From positions 1 to 41,886 of the forward strand of contig CAYMST010000009.1 of NCBI GenBank assembly GCA_964393115.1: a stretch of 41,886 bases of DNA, read 5' to 3'. The notes under the pieces are model-generated. The model saw nothing but the letters and a program-made list of their open reading frames with translations, was not told the origin of the DNA and made no database searches. Below are positions 34,302 through 41,886 of the stretch, one piece after another (the first letter of the stretch is position 1; every line of letters starts with the position of its first letter). This DNA is from CAYMST01 sp964393115 (GTDB lineage Bacteria; Bacteroidota; Bacteroidia; Cytophagales; Cyclobacteriaceae). A program made the position numbers and the translations under genes.

Positions 34302-34829
34302 ATGAAAAAGCGGTCAATGAGCGAACTGAATCGCATCGACGTAGATGAATTCAAAAAAACGGACAAGACCCCATTAGTAATCATACTTGATAACGTCAGA
34401 AGTGCCTTAAACGTAGGTTCTGCATTTCGCACTTCTGATGCCTTTTTGGTGGAGAAAATATACCTAACAGGTATTACGGCAAAACCTCCTCATAAGGAAA
34501 TACAAAAATCGGCTTTAGGAGCAACTGAATCTGTCGCTTGGGAATATGTAGAGTCCACAGTGGATTTGGTGCGGAGACTCCAGACGCAAGGTTATCAGGT
34601 TATACCAGTAGAACAGGTTTCAAGCAGTACTTCTCTTGAAAACTTTCAGCCGCTCCAAAACGAAAAGTACGCCTTCGTTTTTGGTAATGAGGTGTTTGGT
34701 GTAAAAGATGAAGTGGTGGAAATGGTTGAACAGTGCATTGAGATACCGCAGTTTGGCACAAAACATTCACTCAACATATCTGTTTCACTCGGTGTTGTTA
34801 TCTGGGACTTTTTTACAAAAATACGGTAG
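34302..34829 (+). CDS. TrmH/SpoU-family RNA methyltransferase
   Basis: 175 aa from ATG 34302 (a GTG at 34296 is the alternative), a knotted SPOUT enzyme methylating ribose 2'-OH of RNA. Motif 1 NVRSALNVGSAFRTSDAF (catalytic Arg), motif 2 FVFGNEVFGV and motif 3 IPQFGTKHSLNISVSLGVVIWDF are all complete. It lacks the N-terminal RNA-binding domain of larger TrmH-like proteins, resembling short single-domain members. The substrate (tRNA or rRNA site) is not deducible. Confidence 0.92.
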   Translation: MKKRSMSELNRIDVDEFKKTDKTPLVIILDNVRSALNVGSAFRTSDAFLVEKIYLTGITAKPPHKEIQKSALGATESVAWEYVESTVDLVRRLQTQGYQVIPVEQVSSSTSLENFQPLQNEKYAFVFGNEVFGVKDEVVEMVEQCIEIPQFGTKHSLNISVSLGVVIWDFFTKIR

Positions 34830-34832
34830 TAC

Positions 34833-35321
34833 ATGAAGGCTTTTTTTTTGGCTTTGGTGTTGATTACCTCATCTTCGGCACATAAGTTTCATGTCAGTGT
34901 CATGGAAATAGAGTATGATCCGCAAAATCGGAAATATGAAATTTCGCAAAAGATATTTCTAGATGACATAGAACTGGCTCTTAAGAACTTTCATCGTCTG
35001 GAAAAACTTGATGTTCTCAATATGAGTAGCTCGCATCTAGACTCGCTACTCACTCCATATCTGACTAAGCATATTTCCATAGTCTCCAATGAAAAGAAGT
35101 TAGCCCTTGAGCTTGTAGGTTCTGAAGTAGAAGGGGCTGTAATTTGGTGCTACGTACAAAGTAAAAAAACGAGGGCGCCAAAACGCGTTACGCTCACCAA
35201 CACTACTCTGATACAAGAATACGATGATCAGAACAACATCATACACTTCACAAAAGGGGAGTATAAAAAGTCATTTAGGTTAACCCCAAAAGAGAACAGT
35301 CGTTCACTAGAGTTGAAATAA
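34833..35321 (+). CDS. DUF6702-like exported protein
   Basis: 162 aa with a short signal peptide (MKAFFLALVLITSSSA) followed directly by HKFHVSVMEIEYD. The His-x-x-His just after the signal is characteristic of a Bacteroidota family I recall as DUF6702. The rest is predominantly beta (YEISQKIFLDDIELALKNF, VIWCYVQSKKTRAP, HFTKGEYKKSF). No Cys lipobox, one internal Cys. Starts 3 bp after the TrmH-like gene. Role unknown; possibly metal binding through the N-terminal histidines. Confidence 0.72.
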   Translation: MKAFFLALVLITSSSAHKFHVSVMEIEYDPQNRKYEISQKIFLDDIELALKNFHRLEKLDVLNMSSSHLDSLLTPYLTKHISIVSNEKKLALELVGSEVEGAVIWCYVQSKKTRAPKRVTLTNTTLIQEYDDQNNIIHFTKGEYKKSFRLTPKENSRSLELK

Positions 35322-35405
35322 AGGGATAGTCAGCTTTCTTTATTTTTAAAATGCATAAAGTGCAAGCTAAACTCTTTACACACAGCTGATCGCAATAGAC
35401 CTATT

Positions 35406-35966
35406 TTAATCCTTCTCCCAGTATCCGAATAGCCAGTTACCAGAGGCCTCAGGATCATCACTTCTAAAGAATTCATCAACGGCATGAAACAACTCTACTT
35501 TGCTGAGTGTGCCATCACCATTTGCATCAAGCTTTTTGAAGGCTTTTGGAGCAAAACGTACCTCAATTCTGTAGCTAATGAAGAGATCTATGTATTCATT
35601 AACAGAAAAGACTCCGTCATTATTAGTATCGAATAAGTCGAGTAAGTTCTTAACCAGGATGGCCACATGCTTTCGGTACCAGTCTTCATCAGCATTTACA
35701 ATTTTTTCATCTACGAACTTGCACCACTCTTCAAAGTTGGCACCTTCCTGATGATTTGTATAAACATACTCTTGAAGATAAATCCACCATTTTCTACAGT
35801 CATCCATGATGCTTTTATAAATATCATCTCCGGGCTCTACATCGCGAAGGAGACAAAGATTTTCACCAATGGCCACAAAATCATCTTCTTCAATAGCTCC
35901 GTTTCTGTCGAAGTCGAGAACATCAAAATAATGTCTTTGTTTGGCTTTTTGGAGTTCTGTTAGCAT
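35406..35966 (-). CDS. EF-hand calcium-binding protein
   Basis: 186 aa, no signal peptide, so probably cytosolic. Three EF-hand loops are clear: DFDRNGAIEEDD (~18-29), DTNNDGVFSVNE (~113-124) and DANGDGTLSKVE (~147-158), each with D-x-D/N-x-D/N-G and an acidic residue at position 12. A helical stretch of ~80 residues between the first and second may hold a degenerate fourth site. The layout resembles eukaryotic-like sarcoplasmic calcium-binding proteins and bacterial calerythrin. Possible calcium buffer or sensor. The gene is isolated and convergent with DUF6702. Confidence 0.9.
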   Translation of the reverse strand: MLTELQKAKQRHYFDVLDFDRNGAIEEDDFVAIGENLCLLRDVEPGDDIYKSIMDDCRKWWIYLQEYVYTNHQEGANFEEWCKFVDEKIVNADEDWYRKHVAILVKNLLDLFDTNNDGVFSVNEYIDLFISYRIEVRFAPKAFKKLDANGDGTLSKVELFHAVDEFFRSDDPEASGNWLFGYWEKD

Positions 35967-36061
35967 GACTTATTCTTTTTAAGATATTGCCTTAATATTA
36001 ACGATTATTTCTTTTATCAGACCAAATTTAGTTGAATAAGCATAAGATCAATTTTGGACAT

Positions 36062-36097
36062 AAAAAAAGCACGCTCGACCAAAGACCAGAGCGTGCT
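36062..36097 (-). terminator. terminator-like hairpin on the minus strand without an obvious gene
   Basis: Arms AGCACGCTC (36068-36076) and GAGCGTGCT (36089-36097), 9 bp, 12-base loop. The run of seven A's on its left is a T-run on the minus strand, so it has terminator polarity for minus-strand transcription, about 95 bp upstream of the EF-hand start. No minus-strand gene ends here. Confidence 0.55.
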
Positions 36098-36118
36098 CAT
36101 CACCAACCTAACCTAATT

Positions 36119-36256
36119 ATGAAAAAACCTAACTCATTCTGTTTATTCCTAACGGGCTTAGTCAGAAAAATGTTCATTCCTTCGATCATATGGCTTCTTT
36201 ATCAGATAAAGTGCGAAAAATCGCAGGAGAATGAGAATTGCATAATTTACAGTTAA
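36119..36256 (+). CDS. short leader-like or remnant ORF
   Basis: A 45-aa ORF from ATG 36119, MKKPNSFCLFLTGLVRKMFIPSIIWLLYQIKCEK..., immediately after the CTAACCTAATT-type leader often seen before exported-protein genes of this phylum. An in-frame ATG at 36032 also exists. The hydrophobic stretch suggests an abortive signal peptide, but the rest is ordinary random-looking sequence ending just before the mfd promoter. It may be the truncated 5' end of a lost gene, or chance. Confidence 0.3.
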   Translation: MKKPNSFCLFLTGLVRKMFIPSIIWLLYQIKCEKSQENENCIIYS

Positions 36257-36264
36257 TAGTTTTG
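36257..36264 (+). promoter_or_regulatory. mfd -7 element
   Basis: TAGTTTTG, exact TAnnTTTG match, 24 bp before the TTG start of mfd. A TTG/ATTG about 20 bp upstream may serve as a weak -33. Confidence 0.45.
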
Positions 36265-36287
36265 TAGCACATCACAAATGATAAGGT

Positions 36288-39200
36288 TTGAATTCTGAAG
36301 ATTTCATTTCATTATACAAAGCAGACATCAGGGTCAAGACTTTGGTAGAGCAAATTTCTAAAGGTGACAAAACGACCAATGTTATCCTAAATAATGTTCA
36401 CGGTAGTTTAGATGCGGTCATTTTAGCTACTTGTAATATTATAGCTCCCGCAAATAACCACTTGGTAATACTCAACGATCGCGAAGAAGCAGCTTATTTC
36501 TTCTCGGACCTTCAAAATCTAAAGGAAGCAAAGTCACCGACGCTATTTCCAACCTCCTACAAACGACCCTATCAATTTGAGGAAACGGATAACGCTAATG
36601 TGCTGAGAAGAGCAGAAACACTGAATAATCTCAACCAAAACAAAACGCACGGTGAAATTATCATCACTTATCCCGAAGCACTCACCGAAAAAGTAATTAA
36701 TCGTCAATCTCTCTCGTCCAACACTTTTCAGATAACGAAAGGAGACGAGCTGGATGTCTCATTTCTCACCGAGGTACTCATCAACTACGACTTCGAAAAA
36801 ACGGATTTTGTGTATGAGCCTGGACAATTCTCAGTGCGCGGAGGGATCATAGATGTTTTTTCCTTTGCTTTTGATGTACCCTTTAGGCTCGAGTTCTTTG
36901 GAGACGAAATAGAGAGCATTCGATCTTTTGATGCAGAAACGCAGCTCTCCATTGACGAGTATGAAAAGATAAACCTGGTCCCCGACGTTCAAACGCGATT
37001 ACTTCAGGAGAAAAGAATCTCTATCTTCGAATACCTACCCACAAACACTGTAGTCTGGGTCAAGGACGTTTCATTCGCCTCAGAGATAATCGAAAAGTAT
37101 TTCGAAAAGGGCTCTGAGTCCTTCGATCAAATCCTCAAGAAAAGTGGGGACACAAAAGTTATTCTTGACCCAGAACAAGTTTTTGATGGGAAAAAGGAAT
37201 TCCTTGAAGGTCTAAATAAGTTGCCCACAGTAGAATTTGGTAAGCACCATCTACCCGACCCTACGCTGAGTTTGGATTTTGAATCTCGAAGCCAACAATC
37301 CTTCAATAAGAACTTCCAGCTCATCGCGGATAACCTGTTTGATTTTCAAACCAAAGGGTATAACAATGTTATCTTTTCGGAATCGCATAATCAACTGGAG
37401 AAGCTGAATGGAATTTTTGAAGAAATAAACCATGAAGTCAAGTTCCAACCCATGAACATTGGGCTTCGACAGGGCTTTATAGATCACGCAAATCAACTAG
37501 TTTGCTATACAGACCACCAGTTGTTCGATAGATTTTACCGCTTCAAATCCAAAGAACGTTTTAGTAAATCAAAAGGGCTTACGCTTAAGGATCTTAAAAC
37601 ACTTAAGCCAGGCGACTATGTTGTTCATGTGGATTTTGGCGTTGGCCGATTTGCCGGGTTGAACACTGTGGACAACAATGGTAAGAAGCAGGAAGTGCTC
37701 CGACTGATTTACAAGGACGACGACTTACTTTATCTATCCGTTCACTCTTTACACAAGATTTCGAAGTATTCAGGAAAAGACGGAACACCACCTTCGGTAC
37801 ACAAACTAGGCACTCAAGAGTGGGAGAACAAGAAAAAGAAGGTTAAGAAAAAGGTCAAAGACATCGCCAAGGATCTTATCGCTCTTTATGCCAAGCGAAA
37901 GAACACAAAAGGGATTGCGTTTCCACCTGATAGCTACCTTCAAGACGAACTAGAGACTTCATTTATCTATCAGGATACGCCGGACCAGGCAACGGCCACT
38001 ATGGACGTTAAAGCTGATATGGAAAAGGAATACCCGATGGATAGGCTGGTTTGCGGTGATGTTGGCTTTGGAAAAACGGAGGTGGCTATTCGAGCCGCTT
38101 TTAAAGCGGCGGCCAATAGTAAACAAGTAGCCATATTGGTCCCAACAACAATTTTAGCCCTTCAACACTACAATACCTTCAAAGAAAGGCTAGGAGATTT
38201 TCCTGTTAACATTGATTATATCAACAGGTTCAGAACCACTAAACAGATCAAGGACGTCCTGAAAAAAGTGAAGGAGGGTCAGTTAGACATACTCATTGGA
38301 ACGCATCGAATCGTAAATAAGGATGTAGAGTTTAAGGACTTAGGCATTTTGATTATTGATGAAGAGCAAAAGTTTGGTGTTAAAGTCAAGGATAAGATCA
38401 AAGAAATGAAAGTCAACGTGGATACGCTGACGCTAAGCGCCACGCCAATTCCACGTACACTGCACTTCTCACTAATGGGGGCGAGAGACCTCAGTGTAAT
38501 AGCAACTCCTCCTCCTAATAGGCAGCCGGTCAGCACCGAGCTACGGGCTTATGACGAACAAGTCATTCGAGATGCGGTCAGTTATGAGCTAAGACGTGGA
38601 GGCCAGGTCTTCTTTGTACATAATAGAATCAGCGATATCGAAGCGATTGGGAACACAATTCTTAAATTGGTTCCAGATGCGCGAGTGTGTATAGGTCATG
38701 GTCAAATGGAAGGTGCACAACTAGAAAAAATCATGATGAAGTTTATCGATGGTGAGTATGATGTCCTCATTTCAACAAATATTATTGAGAGTGGTCTCGA
38801 CATCCCAAATGCGAATACCATCATTATTAACCGTGCTCACATGTTTGGGCTTTCCGATTTGCACCAAATGCGGGGTCGTGTTGGACGCTCTAACAAAAAG
38901 GCCTATTGTTACCTACTATCTCCACCTATTTCGACATTGACTCCAGAATCTAGAAAACGACTCACTACGCTAGAGGAATTTTCTGACCTAGGTGATGGCT
39001 TCAAAGTGGCCATGAAAGATCTTGAAATTCGAGGTGCAGGAAATCTGCTTGGTGGTGAGCAAAGTGGCTTCATCAATGATCTTGGGATAGAGATGTATCA
39101 CAAAATACTGGATGACACGGTTCAAGAGCTAAAAGAGAACGAGTTTAAATCGTTATTCGAAAACGATCTCAAAGAAGTTGCCGAAACATTAAAATCCGGG

Positions 39201-39665
39201 TTTGTTAAAGATTGCAACATCGAAACAGATCTTGAAATTCTAATTCCCGAAAATTACGTAGAAAGTATTAGTGAGCGTCTCAGACTCTATACGGACTTGG
39301 ATAATATTAAAGATGAAGAAGGGCTTGAGAGCTTTCGAAAGGAAGTAGTGGATCGATTTGGCGAATTACCTAACGAAGTAAAAGGCTTGATTAAAAGTGT
39401 TCGTCTGCGCTGGGATGCTATCAATTTGGGTTTTGAAAAAGTTAGTTTAAAAAACGAAACTGCGCGATGTTACTTCATTACCAGCAAAGATGAGTATTTC
39501 AAATCACCACAATTTGCGGCCGTTTTAAATTATGCTCAGCGAAACCCTAAAAACTGTAAATTGAAGGAGACCGCTAATAAATTTTTGTTTATTATTGATG
39601 AAATTGAAGATATTGACCAATTAAAATCTAGTTTTGAAGAAATACTCGATAAGACGAAACAATAA
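36288..39665 (+). CDS. mfd: transcription-repair coupling factor Mfd
   Basis: 1125 aa, a translocase that removes RNA polymerase stalled at DNA lesions and recruits UvrA. UvrB-like N-terminal modules (~1-330) include KADIRVKTLVEQI, YEPGQFSVRGGIIDVFSF and LEFFGDEIESIRSFD. The RNA-polymerase-interacting CarD-like domain begins LKPGDYVVHVDFGVGRFAGL (~440). Helicase motif I GDVGFGKTEVAIRA (~592), DEEQKFG (~690, DEEQ box), TLSATPIPRTLHF, then the second RecA-like domain with STNIIESGLDIPNANT and QMRGRVGR and the TRG relay; the C-terminal TRCF domain contains RLRLYTDL. The start is a TTG at 36288 because no in-frame ATG precedes the conserved N-terminus. Complete. Confidence 0.96.
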   Translation: MNSEDFISLYKADIRVKTLVEQISKGDKTTNVILNNVHGSLDAVILATCNIIAPANNHLVILNDREEAAYFFSDLQNLKEAKSPTLFPTSYKRPYQFEETDNANVLRRAETLNNLNQNKTHGEIIITYPEALTEKVINRQSLSSNTFQITKGDELDVSFLTEVLINYDFEKTDFVYEPGQFSVRGGIIDVFSFAFDVPFRLEFFGDEIESIRSFDAETQLSIDEYEKINLVPDVQTRLLQEKRISIFEYLPTNTVVWVKDVSFASEIIEKYFEKGSESFDQILKKSGDTKVILDPEQVFDGKKEFLEGLNKLPTVEFGKHHLPDPTLSLDFESRSQQSFNKNFQLIADNLFDFQTKGYNNVIFSESHNQLEKLNGIFEEINHEVKFQPMNIGLRQGFIDHANQLVCYTDHQLFDRFYRFKSKERFSKSKGLTLKDLKTLKPGDYVVHVDFGVGRFAGLNTVDNNGKKQEVLRLIYKDDDLLYLSVHSLHKISKYSGKDGTPPSVHKLGTQEWENKKKKVKKKVKDIAKDLIALYAKRKNTKGIAFPPDSYLQDELETSFIYQDTPDQATATMDVKADMEKEYPMDRLVCGDVGFGKTEVAIRAAFKAAANSKQVAILVPTTILALQHYNTFKERLGDFPVNIDYINRFRTTKQIKDVLKKVKEGQLDILIGTHRIVNKDVEFKDLGILIIDEEQKFGVKVKDKIKEMKVNVDTLTLSATPIPRTLHFSLMGARDLSVIATPPPNRQPVSTELRAYDEQVIRDAVSYELRRGGQVFFVHNRISDIEAIGNTILKLVPDARVCIGHGQMEGAQLEKIMMKFIDGEYDVLISTNIIESGLDIPNANTIIINRAHMFGLSDLHQMRGRVGRSNKKAYCYLLSPPISTLTPESRKRLTTLEEFSDLGDGFKVAMKDLEIRGAGNLLGGEQSGFINDLGIEMYHKILDDTVQELKENEFKSLFENDLKEVAETLKSGFVKDCNIETDLEILIPENYVESISERLRLYTDLDNIKDEEGLESFRKEVVDRFGELPNEVKGLIKSVRLRWDAINLGFEKVSLKNETARCYFITSKDEYFKSPQFAAVLNYAQRNPKNCKLKETANKFLFIIDEIEDIDQLKSSFEEILDKTKQ

Positions 39666-39802
39666 AAATGTTTATATCAAGTATTATTATTTAGATATTA
39701 AGTGTTCGTTTGAGTAGCGTCATTTGGCGACGAATAATTTTATAAATAAATTTCGAACGCATATTTTTGTTTAGGAATATTTGTGTAAGTAAATAACAGG
39801 TT

Positions 39803-40996
39803 ATGAAAATGAATTGGAAGGTATTAAAAAGTACCTCTTCACTCATGGTATTGGGTGCGCTAATGTCATCGTGCATTTTTGGCGGGGGAGGTACCGGTAT
39901 TCCAACAAGTACTGTTCCGGGGTATAGCAGTACCACAACCGGATTAGAGTATAATGCCGAAGGAGGATTTCCGGTAAATGATTTTCAGGATCAAAACGAC
40001 GGACCAAACTTAGTGTTTATAGAGGGTGGTCGTATCGTTTTAGGTTCATTCGAAGAAGATATTGTTCACTCACGCGACAATGTAGAGCGAGCAGTAACAG
40101 TAACTTCTTTCTACATGGATGAAACAGAGATCGCTAACATTCACTGGTTGGAGTATCTTTATTATATCAGATTAGACTCTTCTAGAGAGTTTTATGAGTC
40201 CACACTACCAGATACTACCGTATGGGCGAGAGATTTGGCGTACAACGACCCTTATGTTGACAGCTATCTTAGACATCCAGGTTTTAGATTCTTCCCAGTA
40301 GTTGGTGTAAGCTGGAAGCAAGCAAATGACTATTGTTCTTGGAGAACGGCTGTTGTAAACCAAAAGTTACTAGAAGATGCTGGGCTAGCAGAATCAGAAG
40401 CAGGCCTTGAATCTGGTGTTACGTTGCCAAACTATCGTCTACCAACAGAAGCAGAATGGGAATATGCAGCTCAAGCTTTGATTGGTACGCAGTGGTTAGA
40501 TGAAAACCAAACACACAGAAGATTATATCCTTGGGATGGACATGCACTTAGAAATCCTTATGGAACTAGAATGGGTTACTTCCTGGCAAACTTTAAAAGA
40601 GGACGTGGTGACTATGCCGGTATTGCTGGTAAGTTGAATGATGGTGCCATGATCACTACGTATATTTATGAGTATCCTCCTAATGATTTCGGTCTTTACA
40701 ATATGGCTGGTAATGTAAACGAGTGGGTACAAGACGTCTATAGACCATTGTCTTTCCAAGATTTTGATGACCTTAACCCAGTTAGGCGTGATGGTTATCT
40801 TGATGAGGAAGACGGTTATGATACTGAAAACTATAACTCATTGATCTCCGATCGAGTAAGAGTTTACAAAGGTGGATCTTGGGCAGATGTGGCTTACTGG
40901 TTATCTCCAGGTACCAGAAGATATATGGAGGAAGATTCTTCTACAGCTACGATTGGTTTCCGTTGTGCGATGATCAGAGCTGGAGCCAATTACTAG
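39803..40996 (+). CDS. gldJ: gliding motility / T9SS lipoprotein GldJ
   Basis: 397 aa. The lipoprotein signal (ALMSSC, Cys ~24) is followed by a Gly/Thr-rich linker and a formylglycine-generating-enzyme-like (SUMF1) domain from ~residue 70: LVFIEGGRIVLGSFEED, FYMDETEIANIHWLEYLYY, YLRHPGFRFFPVVGVSWKQANDYCSWR, YRLPTEAEWEYAAQ, GLYNMAGNVNEWVQDVYRP and VYKGGSWADV...TIGFRCAM. The YLRHP...PVVGVSW phrase identifies GldJ rather than GldK. GldJ stabilises the motility/T9SS machinery at the outer membrane and is not thought to be enzymatic; the cysteine pair of active FGE is not evident. Strong terminator downstream. Confidence 0.95.
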   Translation: MKMNWKVLKSTSSLMVLGALMSSCIFGGGGTGIPTSTVPGYSSTTTGLEYNAEGGFPVNDFQDQNDGPNLVFIEGGRIVLGSFEEDIVHSRDNVERAVTVTSFYMDETEIANIHWLEYLYYIRLDSSREFYESTLPDTTVWARDLAYNDPYVDSYLRHPGFRFFPVVGVSWKQANDYCSWRTAVVNQKLLEDAGLAESEAGLESGVTLPNYRLPTEAEWEYAAQALIGTQWLDENQTHRRLYPWDGHALRNPYGTRMGYFLANFKRGRGDYAGIAGKLNDGAMITTYIYEYPPNDFGLYNMAGNVNEWVQDVYRPLSFQDFDDLNPVRRDGYLDEEDGYDTENYNSLISDRVRVYKGGSWADVAYWLSPGTRRYMEEDSSTATIGFRCAMIRAGANY

Positions 40997-41020
40997 AGAT
41001 AATCTGTTTAAAATATATGG

Positions 41021-41052
41021 AAGGCGGTCGCTATTGTGGCCGCCTTTTTTTT
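41021..41052 (+). terminator. intrinsic terminator after gldJ
   Basis: An 11-bp stem (AAGGCGGTCGC with GTGGCCGCCTT, including two wobble pairs), loop TATT, then a T-run ending at 41052. 24 bp after the gldJ stop. A textbook intrinsic terminator. Confidence 0.92.
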
Positions 41053-41053
41053 G

Positions 41054-41425
41054 TGCCTATAGGCTTTACATTTTTTTAACTGAAAAATTCTCTGTTCTAG
41101 TTTTGATAACAAGGTGTTGGGTCTGTAAAATGCTGGAAACTAATCGTGAGGTACAGTTTATTTGAATAAATTCAGAAATATAAACTACTCTAAAAATATT
41201 CTATTCGTCATATTATCTGACCTTTTAGGAAATATCCGGCAAGTATTGATTTCCAATGACGGTAACCGCACCGCTTCAGCAGATAAAGAGAAATTCGTGC
41301 TAAACTTGTCACCTCAATTGGTATATATAGGTTTAACGAAGTATATCGTTTTTTCACAATCACTGGTAGTCACAAAGACTTTATATTTAGTTAATTGCTC
41401 AAAGTCGAGGCTTATTAAAGCAGAC
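41054..41425. other. gene-poor stretch between gldJ terminator and first repeat copy
   Basis: 372 bp, AT-rich. One ORF starts here (TTG 41162) and ends at 41491 inside the first repeat; it has no domain and no promoter element, and the repeat-encoded part varies in amino acids, so I do not call it a gene. I see nothing else. Confidence 0.5.
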
Positions 41426-41572
41426 AAAATAGTAGCCCAAGAAAAAAGTATATCAGTATATTTCCTTAAAACATTAAACTATTCAAGGTAAAGTAGTTAC
41501 TAATTAATCACAGTGTTATCCGTTTTGTCAACAGTAAAAACTTACTTTTTTTGAAAAAAGAAATCTAGCAAT
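41426..41572. repeat. direct repeat, copy 1 (147 bp)
   Basis: AAAATAGTAGCCCAAG to GAAATCTAGCAAT. Compared base by base with copy 2 it differs at five positions (about 97% identity) with no gaps, period 314 bp. Contains an AT-rich hairpin-like TTTTTTGAAAAAA near its end. The flanks left of it and between the copies are not similar. Confidence 0.95.
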
Positions 41573-41739
41573 GAGAAGGCCCAAAGAGGGTTTAATTGAA
41601 AGTAAGATGATTTGATGTAAGCGGAAGGTGTTTTATTTGGCAACAAAAAAAGGTCGCCTGAATAATCGCAGCAACCTGATTTTGACCAAATAATTTTCTC
41701 GTTCTATATTTTCTCCAAGGTAATGTACAGTAGTTCACT
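41573..41739. other. unique 167-bp spacer between repeat copies
   Basis: Not related by eye to the sequence before copy 1. No ORF, hairpin or promoter that I can support. Confidence 0.6.
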
Positions 41740-41886
41740 AAAATAGTAGCCCAAGAAAAAAGTGTATCAGTATATTTCCTTAAACCATTAAACTATCCAA
41801 GGTAAAGTAGTTACTAGTTAATCACAGTGTCATCCGTTTTGTCAACAGTAAAAACTTACTTTTTTTGAAAAAAGAAATCTAGCAAT
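41740..41886. repeat. direct repeat, copy 2 (147 bp, truncated by the window edge)
   Basis: Matches copy 1 at 142 of 147 positions, offset exactly 314. Because similarity runs to the last base of the window, the repeat, or a longer array, may continue to the right. Confidence 0.95.

Noticed and set aside
36032..36118. Extension of the 45-aa ORF to the ATG at 36032
   Set aside because: It would run through the hairpin and leader sequence and adds a basic, unconserved-looking tail; the ATG at 36119 follows a leader-like context.
39691..39936. 81-aa minus-strand ORF
   Set aside because: Overlaps the gldJ start and leader in antisense, with no family resemblance.
41162..41491. 109-aa ORF after gldJ
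   Set aside because: TTG start, no domain, and its end lies in a repeat whose second copy changes three residues, so there is no sign of protein-level selection.
41426..41886. CRISPR array
   Set aside because: Repeats are 147 bp, only two copies, spacer 167 bp, and no cas genes; far outside CRISPR dimensions.

Overview
The window reads as a chromosomal segment of a marine-type Bacteroidota, most likely order Cytophagales. Four things support this: a GldJ gliding-motility lipoprotein, a large secreted lamin-tail protein with a C-terminal T9SS-like sorting domain, an Lnb/DUF4105-type protein, and repeated -7 promoter elements of the Bacteroidota form TAnnTTTG. Codon use is fairly AT-rich throughout, and most genes are housekeeping. 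I see no rRNA, tRNA, CRISPR array, transposase, phage gene or recognisable plasmid function.

Layout, left to right. 1-1.3 kb: end of gpmI, overlapping a lipoprotein gene, then a tiny membrane protein. 1.3-2.7 kb (minus): a two-gene unit of a small conserved protein and a radical SAM/SPASM enzyme. 2.7-3.9 kb: Lnb-like membrane protein. 3.9-5.7 kb (minus): DksA/TraR-like protein, scpB and rluB in a tight operon. 5.8-9.6 kb (minus): giant lamin-tail secreted protein and a small possible DNA-binding ORF behind a dyad. 9.9-12.9 kb: asd, a lipoprotein, a THUMP-like methyltransferase. 12.9-15.9 kb (minus): blaI-type repressor, M56/M23 fusion protease, a 486-bp non-coding island with GC-rich hairpins, and map. 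16.0-18.9 kb (minus): ndk, guaB, FKBP lipoprotein. 19.0-24.3 kb (plus): compact operon nrnA - FKBP-like lipoprotein - rdgB - udk - DUF4783 - nadC - YcxB-like - recX. 24.4-27.1 kb: clpB. 27.1-28.7 kb (minus): unknown secreted protein. 28.8-30.1 kb: yjbQ and an M28 peptidase. 30.1-31.9 kb (minus): ABC exporter. 32.2-35.3 kb: tandem universal stress protein, purM-type synthase, TrmH-family methylase, DUF6702 protein. 35.4-36.0 kb (minus): EF-hand protein. 36.3-39.7 kb: mfd. 39.8-41.0 kb: gldJ with a strong terminator. 41.05-41.89 kb: gene-free DNA with two copies of a 147-bp direct repeat, the second cut by the window edge.

Themes: nucleotide metabolism (guaB, ndk, purM, udk, rdgB, nrnA, nadC), genome maintenance (mfd, recX, scpB, rdgB), proteostasis (clpB, map, FKBP), and envelope/secretion (gldJ, lamin-tail protein, Lnb-like, several lipoproteins). 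The parts least explained by known genes are the structured island at 13.89-14.16 kb, the direct repeats at the right end, the blaI operator/promoter architecture with its M56/M23 partner, the orphan terminator plus leader-like ORF in front of mfd, and possible alternative RNA stems before the FKBP gene. None of these amounts to a demonstrated new system; they are leads.
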